From Eilatimonas milleporae (GTDB lineage: Bacteria > Pseudomonadota > Alphaproteobacteria > Sphingomonadales > Kordiimonadaceae): a stretch of 64,000 nt of DNA. Positions 26,457 through 35,128 of this stretch are shown here, in pieces (position 1 is the first letter of the stretch; every line of letters starts with the position of its first letter). Location: positions 620,001-684,000 of the forward strand of contig NZ_REFR01000009.1 in assembly GCF_003688555.1 (NCBI RefSeq), in the 5' to 3' direction. The translations under genes were made by a program, and so were the position numbers. The notes under the pieces were generated by a model. The model ran no database searches. It was not told the DNA's origin and saw nothing but the letters and a program-made list of their open reading frames with translations.

Positions 26457-26517
26457 GGTAAGTCAAGTTGCATCTTTAAACGCGGATGCGTCGGTCATGA
26501 CGGACAAGGGGGTGGGC

Positions 26518-27387
26518 ATGCGGACCAGCAGGCGAACCATATTGGCGGGACTGGCGGCAGCGGCGGCCGTACCGGGCGGTGCCACTGCGCGCAGCGGACC
26601 GGAACCCGGCCCCACATCCGCATCCACATCCGGCGAGCGGCCACTGACCTTCGTGCTGGTTCACGGCACATGGCACGGCGGCTGGGTCTGGCGCGATGTC
26701 CGCGCCCTGCTGCGGCAAAGGGGCCACCGGGTGTTCACCCCCACCTGCACCGGCTGCGGCGAGCGCGCGCACCTGATGCGTCCCGACACCGGCCTTGACA
26801 CCCATATCGACGACATCGCCGCCGTCATCACGTATGAGGAACTGGACGACGTCATTCTGGTCGGGCACTCCTTTTCCGGCATCACCATCACCGGCGTTGC
26901 CGACCGGCTGCGCGACCGCATCCGGCGGATCGTCTTTTTCGACGCCCTGGTGCCCCGGCCGGGACGCATGGCCGGTGTCATGCCGGACCCCGACACCGGC
27001 GCCTATCCCGACTGGTGGGTCAAGCGCACCGCGAATTTCGTCGACGGCTATCAGATGGATTTCTGGACCGAATACCCGCTGGAAATGCTGCTGCCGGGAA
27101 CACCGGCCATGCAGCCCCATGCGGACCGCCTGAAACGGCTGATCACCCGCCACCCGGCCCGCCAATGGACCGATGTCCTGCATGTGGAAAACGGCGGCTG
27201 GCAGGGCCTGTCGCCCGCCTATATCCACTGTGTCGGGCAGACCTACCGGATGAGTTCGGACCGCATGGTCGGCCCGGCGCGCGGACCGGGATGGACCTAC
27301 ATCCCCCTCGACGCCCCGCGCAACGCAATGATGACGCACCCAGGGGACGTCAGCGACATTCTGGTACAATTGGGGGAGACGGCATGA
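26518..27387 (+). CDS. Tat-exported alpha/beta hydrolase
   Basis: 289 residues. An N-terminal twin-arginine signal (TSRRTILAGLAAAAAVPG) precedes an alpha/beta hydrolase. HGTWHGGWVW is the oxyanion-side loop, and the nucleophile is S118 in G116-H-S-F-S-G121. The arrangement resembles plant-type methylesterases and salicylate-esterase-like bacterial enzymes. ATG at 26518 has AAGGGGG upstream. The earlier ATG at 26497 would bury the Tat signal behind seven residues. The gene overlaps a Tat-exported amine oxidase (ATGA), so both likely act together in the periplasm. Confidence 0.82.
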   Translation: MRTSRRTILAGLAAAAAVPGGATARSGPEPGPTSASTSGERPLTFVLVHGTWHGGWVWRDVRALLRQRGHRVFTPTCTGCGERAHLMRPDTGLDTHIDDIAAVITYEELDDVILVGHSFSGITITGVADRLRDRIRRIVFFDALVPRPGRMAGVMPDPDTGAYPDWWVKRTANFVDGYQMDFWTEYPLEMLLPGTPAMQPHADRLKRLITRHPARQWTDVLHVENGGWQGLSPAYIHCVGQTYRMSSDRMVGPARGPGWTYIPLDAPRNAMMTHPGDVSDILVQLGETA

Positions 27388-28907
27388 AATCGCCAAACCG
27401 ACCATCGAACCGCAAACCGGCCCTGAAACCAACGCTGAAACCAGCGCTGCAACCGGCACCGCATGCGACGCGGCGCGCGGTCCTGAAGGGGCTTGGCCTG
27501 CTCGGTGCCGCCGGCCTGCTGCCGGCCCCGGGGCTGATCGCCCGTGCCGCCGGCGAAACCGATGTGATCATTGTCGGCGCCGGTCTGTCGGGCCTGAACG
27601 CCGCCCTGCTGCTGGAGGATATGGGCCTGCGCGTCACCGTGCTGGAGGCGCGCGGCCGTGTCGGTGGGCGCATCCTGTCACGGCCCGACCTGCCCGGCGC
27701 GCCGGAACTGGGCGGGCAAAGCATCGGCGTCGGCTATGCCCGCATCCTCTCGGCCATGGACGACTATGGCCTGATGCCGCGCGCCGCCGTGCGCGCCCCG
27801 CGCGTCGACCCCGTCATCCATCTGCGCGGCAGGACGATCCAGGGCCGCGACATTTGGACGGCGGCCGACGAAAACCCCTTTGCCGGCGACGGGCGCGGCC
27901 TGTACCCGTGGGAGCATCTGCGCCGTACGCTCACCCCCCTGAACCCTTTAAGCGATATTGAAAGCTGGATGGACCCGGCCAACGCCGCCCATGATATCAG
28001 CCTCGGCGACACGCTGGCCGCGCACGGCCTGTCGCCGCGCCAGATCGCCGTCAGCGCCGGCATCAACCCCACCTATGGCAACGGTCCCTATCAGATATCG
28101 GCCCTGCTGCATTTCCAGAACATGACATGGCTGAAACACCAGCTGTCCTTCATGCAGCCGGACAAGCCGCCCACGCTTCAGGTCGACGGCGGCAACAGCC
28201 GCATCCCGGCGGCCATGGCCGCCGCCCTCAAGGGCGACATCCGCCTGAACAGCGAGGTGGCCGGCATCGACCGCGACCCCGGCGGCGTCACCCTGGCCCT
28301 GCGCGACGGCACCCGCCTGACCGCGCGCGCCGCCCTGTTGACCGTGCCGCTGCCGGCGCTGGCCGCCATGGCCTTCAACCAGCCGCTGGCCGGCGCCCAG
28401 GCGGCGGCCTGTCAGGCCGTGCCCTATTCGCCGGTGGTGCAGACCTTTTTCCGGATACCGGACGGCCTAGTGGACGATCCGCGCCTTGCCGCCTTTGCCT
28501 GGACCGATACCCTGGCCGGGCGCCTGATGACGGAACGCGGCGCGGACGGCCGCCCGCGCCTGCTGAAATCCTGGGCCGTCGGACAGGCCGCGCGCTATCT
28601 GGACCGTCAGCCCCGCGACGCCGTCGCCGGTCATGCCCGCGCCGCCATTGCCGCCATATATCCCGACATCGCCGCCGCGCTGGAGCCGCTGCATGTCTGG
28701 TCCTGGCAACGCGACCCCTTTGCCGGCGGCACCTATGCCGCCTGGGGCGCCGGCCAGATGGCCCGCTACGCACCGTCCGTCGCCGCGCCCGCCGGCCGGC
28801 TGTTCTTCGCCGGCGAACACACGGCCCGCCTGGACCGGGGTATGGAAGGCGCCATGGAATCCGGCGAACGTGCCGCGCTTGAAATCGCCGACATGCTGGA
28901 AGGATAA
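27384..28907 (+). CDS. Tat-exported flavin amine oxidase family protein
   Basis: 507 residues. An unusual lysine/proline-rich N-terminus (KPALKPTLKPALQPAP) precedes R30-R31 and a Tat hydrophobic core. The FAD-binding Rossmann motif is G65-A-G-L-S-G70, followed by E88 and G91-R-V-G-G-R96. The C-terminal FFAGEHTARLDRGMEGAMESGERAA is the conserved second FAD contact of monoamine oxidase-like enzymes. Folded export with FAD bound fits the Tat signal. It would oxidise an amine or similar substrate in the periplasm, perhaps after release by the coupled hydrolase. Confidence 0.85.
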   Translation: MKSPNRPSNRKPALKPTLKPALQPAPHATRRAVLKGLGLLGAAGLLPAPGLIARAAGETDVIIVGAGLSGLNAALLLEDMGLRVTVLEARGRVGGRILSRPDLPGAPELGGQSIGVGYARILSAMDDYGLMPRAAVRAPRVDPVIHLRGRTIQGRDIWTAADENPFAGDGRGLYPWEHLRRTLTPLNPLSDIESWMDPANAAHDISLGDTLAAHGLSPRQIAVSAGINPTYGNGPYQISALLHFQNMTWLKHQLSFMQPDKPPTLQVDGGNSRIPAAMAAALKGDIRLNSEVAGIDRDPGGVTLALRDGTRLTARAALLTVPLPALAAMAFNQPLAGAQAAACQAVPYSPVVQTFFRIPDGLVDDPRLAAFAWTDTLAGRLMTERGADGRPRLLKSWAVGQAARYLDRQPRDAVAGHARAAIAAIYPDIAAALEPLHVWSWQRDPFAGGTYAAWGAGQMARYAPSVAAPAGRLFFAGEHTARLDRGMEGAMESGERAALEIADMLEG

Positions 28908-28912
28908 CGGAC

Positions 28913-29800
28913 ATGCCTTTGCTCAAAACCTGCATCATGGCCACCGCCCTTGCCGCTACTCTTGCCGCACACGCCGCGACACTCCGGCCCGGCCCGGATG
29001 GGACGGTCCAACCCCAAACAGCCCAATCCCAAACGGTGCAGTCCCAAACGATGCAGTCCCAACCGGATGCATCCGACTATCCCGCCCTGCTGCCGGCGGA
29101 CCGGGATCTCGCCGCCCGCGACATCGTCGCCCGCGCCCACAGGGCCGCCGGCGGCGACACCTGGGTCCGTCCCGCCAGTCTGAAAATGACCGGCACGGCG
29201 GTCATGTACCGGGACGGCAGGCCCGTCCCTTATGACCGCTACATCATGCTCCGGGTCTATCCCGCCGCCAAGACCGACGCCCACCGGGCCGACGGCAGGG
29301 TACGGATCGAAGGCTGGCGCGACGGCCGGCCGGCCCTGCTGATCGCCTTTGACGGCGGGACCACCTACGGCCTGGACGGGCCGCTGCCGGCCGGCGACGC
29401 CGACCGGCGCTGGTCCGCCAATTTCGGCTTCGGCGCCATCCGCAACGCCCTGGACGACGGCTGGACGCAAACCCGCATGCCCGACGATCTGATCGACGGA
29501 CGCCCCGCCTTCATGGTCGAACTGACGGATCCGTCAGGCGGCAGGACCCTGTTCGGCATCGCCCGCGATGACTATGCCATTCTGTATGTGGGCTTCGACA
29601 CGCCGCGCGGCTGGCATGAACGGCGCTATTCCCATTTCTTCAGGAAAGACGGCGTCGACTGGGTGCAGCCGGGCCGGGTCCGCCTGTTTTACGACGGCGT
29701 CAAACAGAATGAGGTGCTGTGGACCGATTTCGAAGTGAACGCCGCGCTGGACGACAGCCTGTTCACCATCACCGCCCCGCCCGAAAAACCGGTTTTCTAG
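28913..29800 (+). CDS. Secreted protein, outer-membrane-lipoprotein-sorting-like
   Basis: 295 residues with a signal peptide (cleavage near AAHA). A repeat linker (QSQTVQSQTMQSQ) encoded by 15-bp units is followed by a beta-rich domain starting ARDIVARAHRAAGGDTW. It resembles LolA/LppX-like lipid-carrier folds, which are half-barrels that carry hydrophobic ligands in the periplasm. The assignment is by pattern (a small lead helix, then antiparallel strands such as YVGFDTPRGWHERRYSHF), not by a diagnostic motif. It follows the amine oxidase by 5 bp, so it belongs to the same periplasmic operon. Confidence 0.55.
   Translation: MPLLKTCIMATALAATLAAHAATLRPGPDGTVQPQTAQSQTVQSQTMQSQPDASDYPALLPADRDLAARDIVARAHRAAGGDTWVRPASLKMTGTAVMYRDGRPVPYDRYIMLRVYPAAKTDAHRADGRVRIEGWRDGRPALLIAFDGGTTYGLDGPLPAGDADRRWSANFGFGAIRNALDDGWTQTRMPDDLIDGRPAFMVELTDPSGGRTLFGIARDDYAILYVGFDTPRGWHERRYSHFFRKDGVDWVQPGRVRLFYDGVKQNEVLWTDFEVNAALDDSLFTITAPPEKPVF
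29009..29065 (+). repeat. 15-bp repeats coding for a Q/S/T linker
   Basis: CAATCCCAAACGGTG and CAGTCCCAAACGATG-type units repeat and encode the QSQTV/QSQTM linker directly after the signal peptide of the LolA-like protein. Confidence 0.75.
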
Positions 29801-29877
29801 GGCGCTGTCAGGCGCAGCGTAAGCAATTCACGGCCCGGAAAGCGTTTTTGGGCGGTCCCTGGACCCGCGAAAAGGGT

Positions 29878-30384
29878 CTAGCCGGGGCCGGGCGTCCCGC
29901 CATCCGGCAGCACATCGAACACGCTGAGAATATGGCTCGGTTTTTCACCCTCGGTCCAGATCGGCATGGAAACCACTTCGGTCTGGATATGCCCCTGGTT
30001 TGATTCATTCATCCGATTGTGCAAAATCCGCAATGTCGGAACCGCCAGCATATCCCGGTACAGTGCCACCCATTTCGACAGGGGCTGTTTATCGGCGAGG
30101 ATCCTGCCGGACAGTTCCTGACCCGTGATCAGGGCGCTGCCCGTCCCCCAGACCGTGACCTTGAAGGCGTCTTCATCCACCAGATGCTGGACCAGCCAGA
30201 CATGACTGATGAATTTCGACATCGGCCGGATCTGGAGGGCGCTTTTCGGCAGGCGGCCGTTGGGCAGGACATGCTGCCGGTAAAAATCGACCGCCGCCTC
30301 CGTCTTTTCGCAGGACGCGGCCCCGACAAAGGTAAATTCCCCCGGCTGTTCGCTGTAGTGATAACCGTCAAATAAACGAGACAT
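29878..30384 (-). CDS. PAS_5-type PAS domain protein
   Basis: 168 residues with no output domain. The central part (LPKSALQIRPMSKFISHVWLV, then FKVTVWGTGSALITGQELSGRIL, cited as spans) matches the PAS_5 family found mostly in Alphaproteobacteria, where it reads as GT-x-x-x-x-x-G-x-E-L-x-G-R. The ligand and partner are unknown. I chose ATG at 30384. The frame is open 15 codons further. It lies tail to tail with the LolA-like gene and upstream of the LuxO-like regulator control region. Confidence 0.7.
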   Translation of the reverse strand: MSRLFDGYHYSEQPGEFTFVGAASCEKTEAAVDFYRQHVLPNGRLPKSALQIRPMSKFISHVWLVQHLVDEDAFKVTVWGTGSALITGQELSGRILADKQPLSKWVALYRDMLAVPTLRILHNRMNESNQGHIQTEVVSMPIWTEGEKPSHILSVFDVLPDGGTPGPG

Positions 30385-30772
30385 GGGTCCGCCAACACTT
30401 TTACATGTCCGGTCCCGGCTTATCACCACGCAGCGCTGCGCGCCGCGCGGGACCGGTTTCCGGATACCCCGCCCCCTTTCGTCGTGGCCCCATTATGCAC
30501 CATACGCACTTCAGTGCATCTTTTGGCGTGCCTGACCGGGGCCGGCGATTTGAATTTGCAATGCCCGACCCCAAGGCGCCCGCACCCGGGCGCATCCCCC
30601 AAACACCCGGCCCTGTCAAACCATCGCACCGTAAGTCGAAACCATACACGCCATGGATATAGCGGGCCCCGGCAAGGACGTGACCAGGACAAGGTGCGAA
30701 CGCTACCGCGCCGTGCACGGAACCGCCGCGCGACAAACCTCGCACCATCGGCTTGCGATCCGGGAACACTGT

Positions 30773-30825
30773 GTGCAATCTGCAAAAAGTCGCAAATTGC
30801 ACTTTTCCCTTGTTGCAGAACGCAA
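30773..30825 (+). promoter_or_regulatory. Three LuxO-type activator sites
   Basis: GTGCA-ATC-TGCAA at 30773-30785, TCGCA-AAT-TGCAC at 30790-30802 (reads GTGCA-ATT-TGCGA on the other strand) and TTGCA-GAA-CGCAA at 30813-30825. Each differs by one or two bases from TTGCA-N3-TGCAA, which I recall as the LuxO upstream site in Vibrio. They end 105, 88 and 65 bp before the -24 GG, the normal range for a sigma-54 enhancer. Confidence 0.65.
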
Positions 30826-30888
30826 TAAATCTGGCAGACTTATCGTCACAGTGTCTATTTTTCCATCACGGATGGACCGTTTCGGGAA

Positions 30889-30904
30889 TGGCACACCCCT
30901 TGCT
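30889..30904 (+). promoter_or_regulatory. Sigma-54 (-24/-12) promoter of the LuxO-like regulator
   Basis: TGGCAC, 5 bp, TTGCT: the invariant GG (30890-30891) and GC (30902-30903) are exactly 10 bp apart, matching the RpoN consensus. It lies 32 bp before the regulator ATG. Because the regulator is itself a sigma-54 activator, this suggests autoregulation. Confidence 0.85.
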
Positions 30905-30935
30905 CTTCCAGATTGCAAAGATTTGGAGAAAATCG

Positions 30936-32459
<1,524 letters not shown>

Positions 32460-32508
32460 CGGAAACAAACACCGCCACACCCCAACCGAAATCCCCGAGG
32501 AGGGAACA

Positions 32509-33060
32509 ATGCGCGGAATCATCTTCACGGAATTCACAACCTTTGCCGAGGAAGCCTTCGGCATGGTCGCGGTCCAGGACGCGCTGGACCGCTGCGATCT
32601 CGCCTCCGGCGGGGGTTATACCGCGGTCGGCAACTACCCCTACGCCGAGCTTGAGGCCATATTGACCGCCCTTCTGGCCGCCCACCCCGACGTCGACGCG
32701 GAAAAAGCCCTGTATGATTTCGGCTTTTGGCTCGCCGGCCGTTTCAAGACGCTCTACGCGTCCTTTTTCGCCCCCCACGACAACGCCATGAGCTTCCTGG
32801 ACAGCATCGACGGCCACATCCATACCGAGGTTCGCAAACTGCACCCCGATGCCGTGCCGCCGCAGGTGCTGCTGGCGCGTGAAACCGACGACCGCTACCA
32901 TCTGACCTATCAGTCGCACCGCCCGCTCGCGGCGGTGGCTATTGGGCTGACCGCCGGCAGTCTGGCCGCTTTCGGCGGCGACTGGACAATCACGGCCAGC
33001 GAAACCACGGAAGGCGGCAGGGCCATGACCCTGATCATGACCCGCGACAAAGCTACGTGA
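32509..33060 (+). CDS. H-NOX (haem nitric oxide/oxygen binding) protein
   Basis: 183 residues, the length of stand-alone bacterial H-NOX. It begins MRGIIFTEFTTFAEEAFG like the family. The proximal haem ligand is H105 in SIDGHIHTEV. The Y134-x-S136-x-R138 motif that holds the haem propionates is intact. The residue matching the distal tyrosine of the O2-binding Thermoanaerobacter protein (Tyr140 there) is V143, which predicts an NO-selective, O2-excluding sensor. It sits 49 bp after the LuxO-like regulator and 21 bp before the hybrid kinase, so it most likely controls that kinase. Confidence 0.92.
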   Translation: MRGIIFTEFTTFAEEAFGMVAVQDALDRCDLASGGGYTAVGNYPYAELEAILTALLAAHPDVDAEKALYDFGFWLAGRFKTLYASFFAPHDNAMSFLDSIDGHIHTEVRKLHPDAVPPQVLLARETDDRYHLTYQSHRPLAAVAIGLTAGSLAAFGGDWTITASETTEGGRAMTLIMTRDKAT

Positions 33061-33081
33061 TGCCCCCTGCGGCGAAGGCGC

Positions 33082-34965
33082 ATGATGGACAATAACGGCG
33101 ACACACATGACCGGCAAAGCGCCGACCTGAATGCCGAACTGGCCGCCCTGCGGCGCAAACTGGACCGCGCCGAAACCGCGACACGCGCCGCCGAAAGCCT
33201 GCTGGAAGAAAAAAGCAGCGCCCTCTATCAGGCCAACCGCGAACTGCACCAGAACAAGGAACGTCTGGAACGGCTGGTGTTCGAGCGCACCGCCGCCCTC
33301 AATGACAAGATCATGGAACTGGAAAGCCTGCGCGACCGCCTCCGGCACGACCGCGACAGCGCCCTGGCCGAAAGCGCCAACAAATCCATGATGTTCGCAA
33401 AACTCAGCCACGAAATCCGTACGCCCCTGAACGGTGTCATCGGCACCCTGAACATGCTGGCGGACTCCGAACTCGGCACGACGCAGGAGCAGATTCTCGG
33501 CACCGCCCTGAAAAGCTGCGATCTGCTGCGCTATGTCCTGAACGACGCCATCGATCTGGCCAAGCTGGAACAGGGGCTCGTCCCTCTGGAAACCGCGCCC
33601 TTCGATCTTTATGCCATGGCGGACGAAATCGCCGACTTCTGGCGGGCGTCCGGCCTGGGGTCCGGGCAGTCCCTCACCGTCCGCACGGACCCGGCCATCG
33701 GGCATCTGGTGGTGGGCGACGCCGGACGCCTCCGGCAAATCCTCAACAATCTGGTCTCGAACGCCGTCAAATATGGCGGCGACGGCGGAATCGAACTGGC
33801 AAGCCGTGTGATCCGGCAGGATGACGCCGCCATAACGCTCGCCCTGTCCGTCACCGACCACGGCGAAACCATCCCCCCGGGCGAGCGGGAAGAATTGTTT
33901 CAGGCCTACCGGCGCGGCACGGTCAAGGGCGATCAGGGGGTCGGCTCCGGCGCCGGTCTCGGCCTTGCCATCTGCCGCGAACTGTCCGACCTCATGCAGG
34001 CCCGCATCGGCTGCGCCCCGGCAAATGGCGGCGGCAACCGCTTTACCCTGGAAATCACCCTCGACAAGGGCGATGCCCGCAGGCCGGTCGCGCCCCCGGC
34101 CGCCACGGACCGCCCCAAAGGCGGCACCCTGAAACGCCCGGGCACCGGCAAACGCCCGCGCATTCTGGTTGTCGAGGATGTGGCGACCAATCAGCTTGTG
34201 ATGGAACATTATCTGCGCAAGCTCGGCTGCCGCGTCGATCTCGCCGCCAACGGCCTCGAAGGGGTCGAAGCGGTCCAGGACAGATCCTATGACGTCATCA
34301 TGATGGATATCGCCATGCCCATCATGGACGGCCTTCAGGCAACAAAGGTGATCAAATCCCTCGGCGGCGAAAAAAGCGCCATTCCCATCATCGGCGTTTC
34401 CGCCCATGTCAGTCAGGAAGACCAGCAGCGCATGCACGATGCCGGCATGGTGGACTGCCTGCCCAAACCGATCGACCGCCAGCGGCTGGAACACATCCTC
34501 GCCGCCATCATCGAAGCCGGCAACAGCGGGCAGGATCGGTCAGGTGCAGCGGCACCCGAACAGGACCCCGACCAGAACATTGGCCAGAACATTGGCCAGA
34601 ACATTGGCCAGAACATCGACCAGAACACCAGCCAGACACCCTCCGCACATGACGAACAGACAGCCCACACCCCCTCTCCCGGCCTCATGAAAAGCGGGAT
34701 CTCTCTGGATGACGACAGCGCCATCGCCGACCTTTTGGCGGCGCATTTCAAGGCGGACATGGCCGCCGCCATGGCACAGGCCCGCGCCGCCCTCGAACAG
34801 CGGGACGCGTCCGAACTTTTGTCAGGCCTGCATAAGCTGAAAGGTCTGACCGGCAGCTTCGATCACCCGGCCTATCCGGATGTGGCCGGCCTGCACGATC
34901 TGGTCAAGGAACAGGGCCTCGACGTGCCCGATGCCGACATCGCCGGCCTGCTCGACAGATTGTAA
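33082..34965 (+). CDS. H-NOX-associated hybrid histidine kinase (HisKA-HATPase-REC-Hpt)
   Basis: 627 residues, cytosolic. An N-terminal coiled coil (about 15-95), as in H-NOX-linked kinases, is followed by the H-box H110 in KLSHEIRTPLNGVIG. A HATPase domain carries NNLVSNAVK (222-230), D259-x-G and GSGAGLGLA (288-296). The receiver domain has D409. A linker with five QN-rich tetrapeptide repeats follows, and the Hpt domain has H584 in LHKLKGLTGSF. The domain chain supports a complete internal phosphorelay ending at Hpt, which could pass phosphate to D57 of the LuxO-like regulator. No transmembrane or PAS sensor is seen, so the H-NOX protein is the obvious input. Confidence 0.9.
   Translation: MMDNNGDTHDRQSADLNAELAALRRKLDRAETATRAAESLLEEKSSALYQANRELHQNKERLERLVFERTAALNDKIMELESLRDRLRHDRDSALAESANKSMMFAKLSHEIRTPLNGVIGTLNMLADSELGTTQEQILGTALKSCDLLRYVLNDAIDLAKLEQGLVPLETAPFDLYAMADEIADFWRASGLGSGQSLTVRTDPAIGHLVVGDAGRLRQILNNLVSNAVKYGGDGGIELASRVIRQDDAAITLALSVTDHGETIPPGEREELFQAYRRGTVKGDQGVGSGAGLGLAICRELSDLMQARIGCAPANGGGNRFTLEITLDKGDARRPVAPPAATDRPKGGTLKRPGTGKRPRILVVEDVATNQLVMEHYLRKLGCRVDLAANGLEGVEAVQDRSYDVIMMDIAMPIMDGLQATKVIKSLGGEKSAIPIIGVSAHVSQEDQQRMHDAGMVDCLPKPIDRQRLEHILAAIIEAGNSGQDRSGAAAPEQDPDQNIGQNIGQNIGQNIDQNTSQTPSAHDEQTAHTPSPGLMKSGISLDDDSAIADLLAAHFKADMAAAMAQARAALEQRDASELLSGLHKLKGLTGSFDHPAYPDVAGLHDLVKEQGLDVPDADIAGLLDRL
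34570..34629 (+). repeat. Five 12-bp tandem repeats in kinase linker
   Basis: GACCAGAACATT and four variants (GGCCAGAACATT and similar) encode DQNI/GQNI repeats between the receiver and Hpt domains of the hybrid kinase. Copies two and three are identical, which suggests recent expansion by slippage. Confidence 0.85.
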
Positions 34966-35008
34966 TCAGCCGGAACCGGCGCATCCACCAGCCTGTTCTC
35001 GCCAGAAC

Positions 35009-35050
35009 AATTTGCAGCACCAATTTGGTGCTGCAAATTGGTGCTGCAAA
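35009..35050. promoter_or_regulatory. 31-bp perfect inverted repeat plus 13-bp direct repeat
   Basis: AATTTGCAGCACCAA (35009-35023) and TTGGTGCTGCAAATT (35025-35039) are perfect 15-bp arms around one base. TTGGTGCTGCAAA is then repeated in tandem at 35025-35037 and 35038-35050. The element fills the short gap between the convergent kinase and TPR genes. It could be a bidirectional terminator stem or a protein-binding cluster. The TGCAA words recall the LuxO-type sites but the spacing differs. Confidence 0.6.
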
Positions 35051-35078
35051 TTGCGCAATCGGACATGCCCCTGCTGAT

Positions 35079-35092
35079 TGACTGGTCAGTCA
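35079..35092. promoter_or_regulatory. TetR-type operator-like 14-mer, second copy
   Basis: TGACTGGTCAGTCA differs by one base from TGACTAGTCAGTCA at 18907-18920. It lies between convergent genes, where no promoter is expected, so it may serve an unseen transcript or be a relic. Confidence 0.35.
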
Positions 35093-35128
35093 GCGGGGGT
35101 CTCCATAGGGCCGATTCCGCACCACCCG

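Larger units (their letters stand above)
30385..30935. other. 551-bp intergenic control region of the LuxO-like regulator
   Basis: No convincing gene is present. The first 380 bp carry nothing I can name. The last 165 bp hold three TTGCA-N3-TGCAA-like elements and a near-perfect -24/-12 promoter, annotated separately. Confidence 0.6.

Noticed and set aside
35055-35070. Minus-strand -24/-12-like sequence GGGCATGTCCGATTGC
   Set aside because: The GG-GC spacing is 11 bp instead of 10, no activator site lies upstream, and it would point antisense into the kinase gene.
34966-35128. Qrr-like small RNA gene, expected because LuxO controls such RNAs in Vibrio
   Set aside because: No valid promoter, terminator T-run or Hfq-type tail could be seen. 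The region is only 163 bp between convergent genes.
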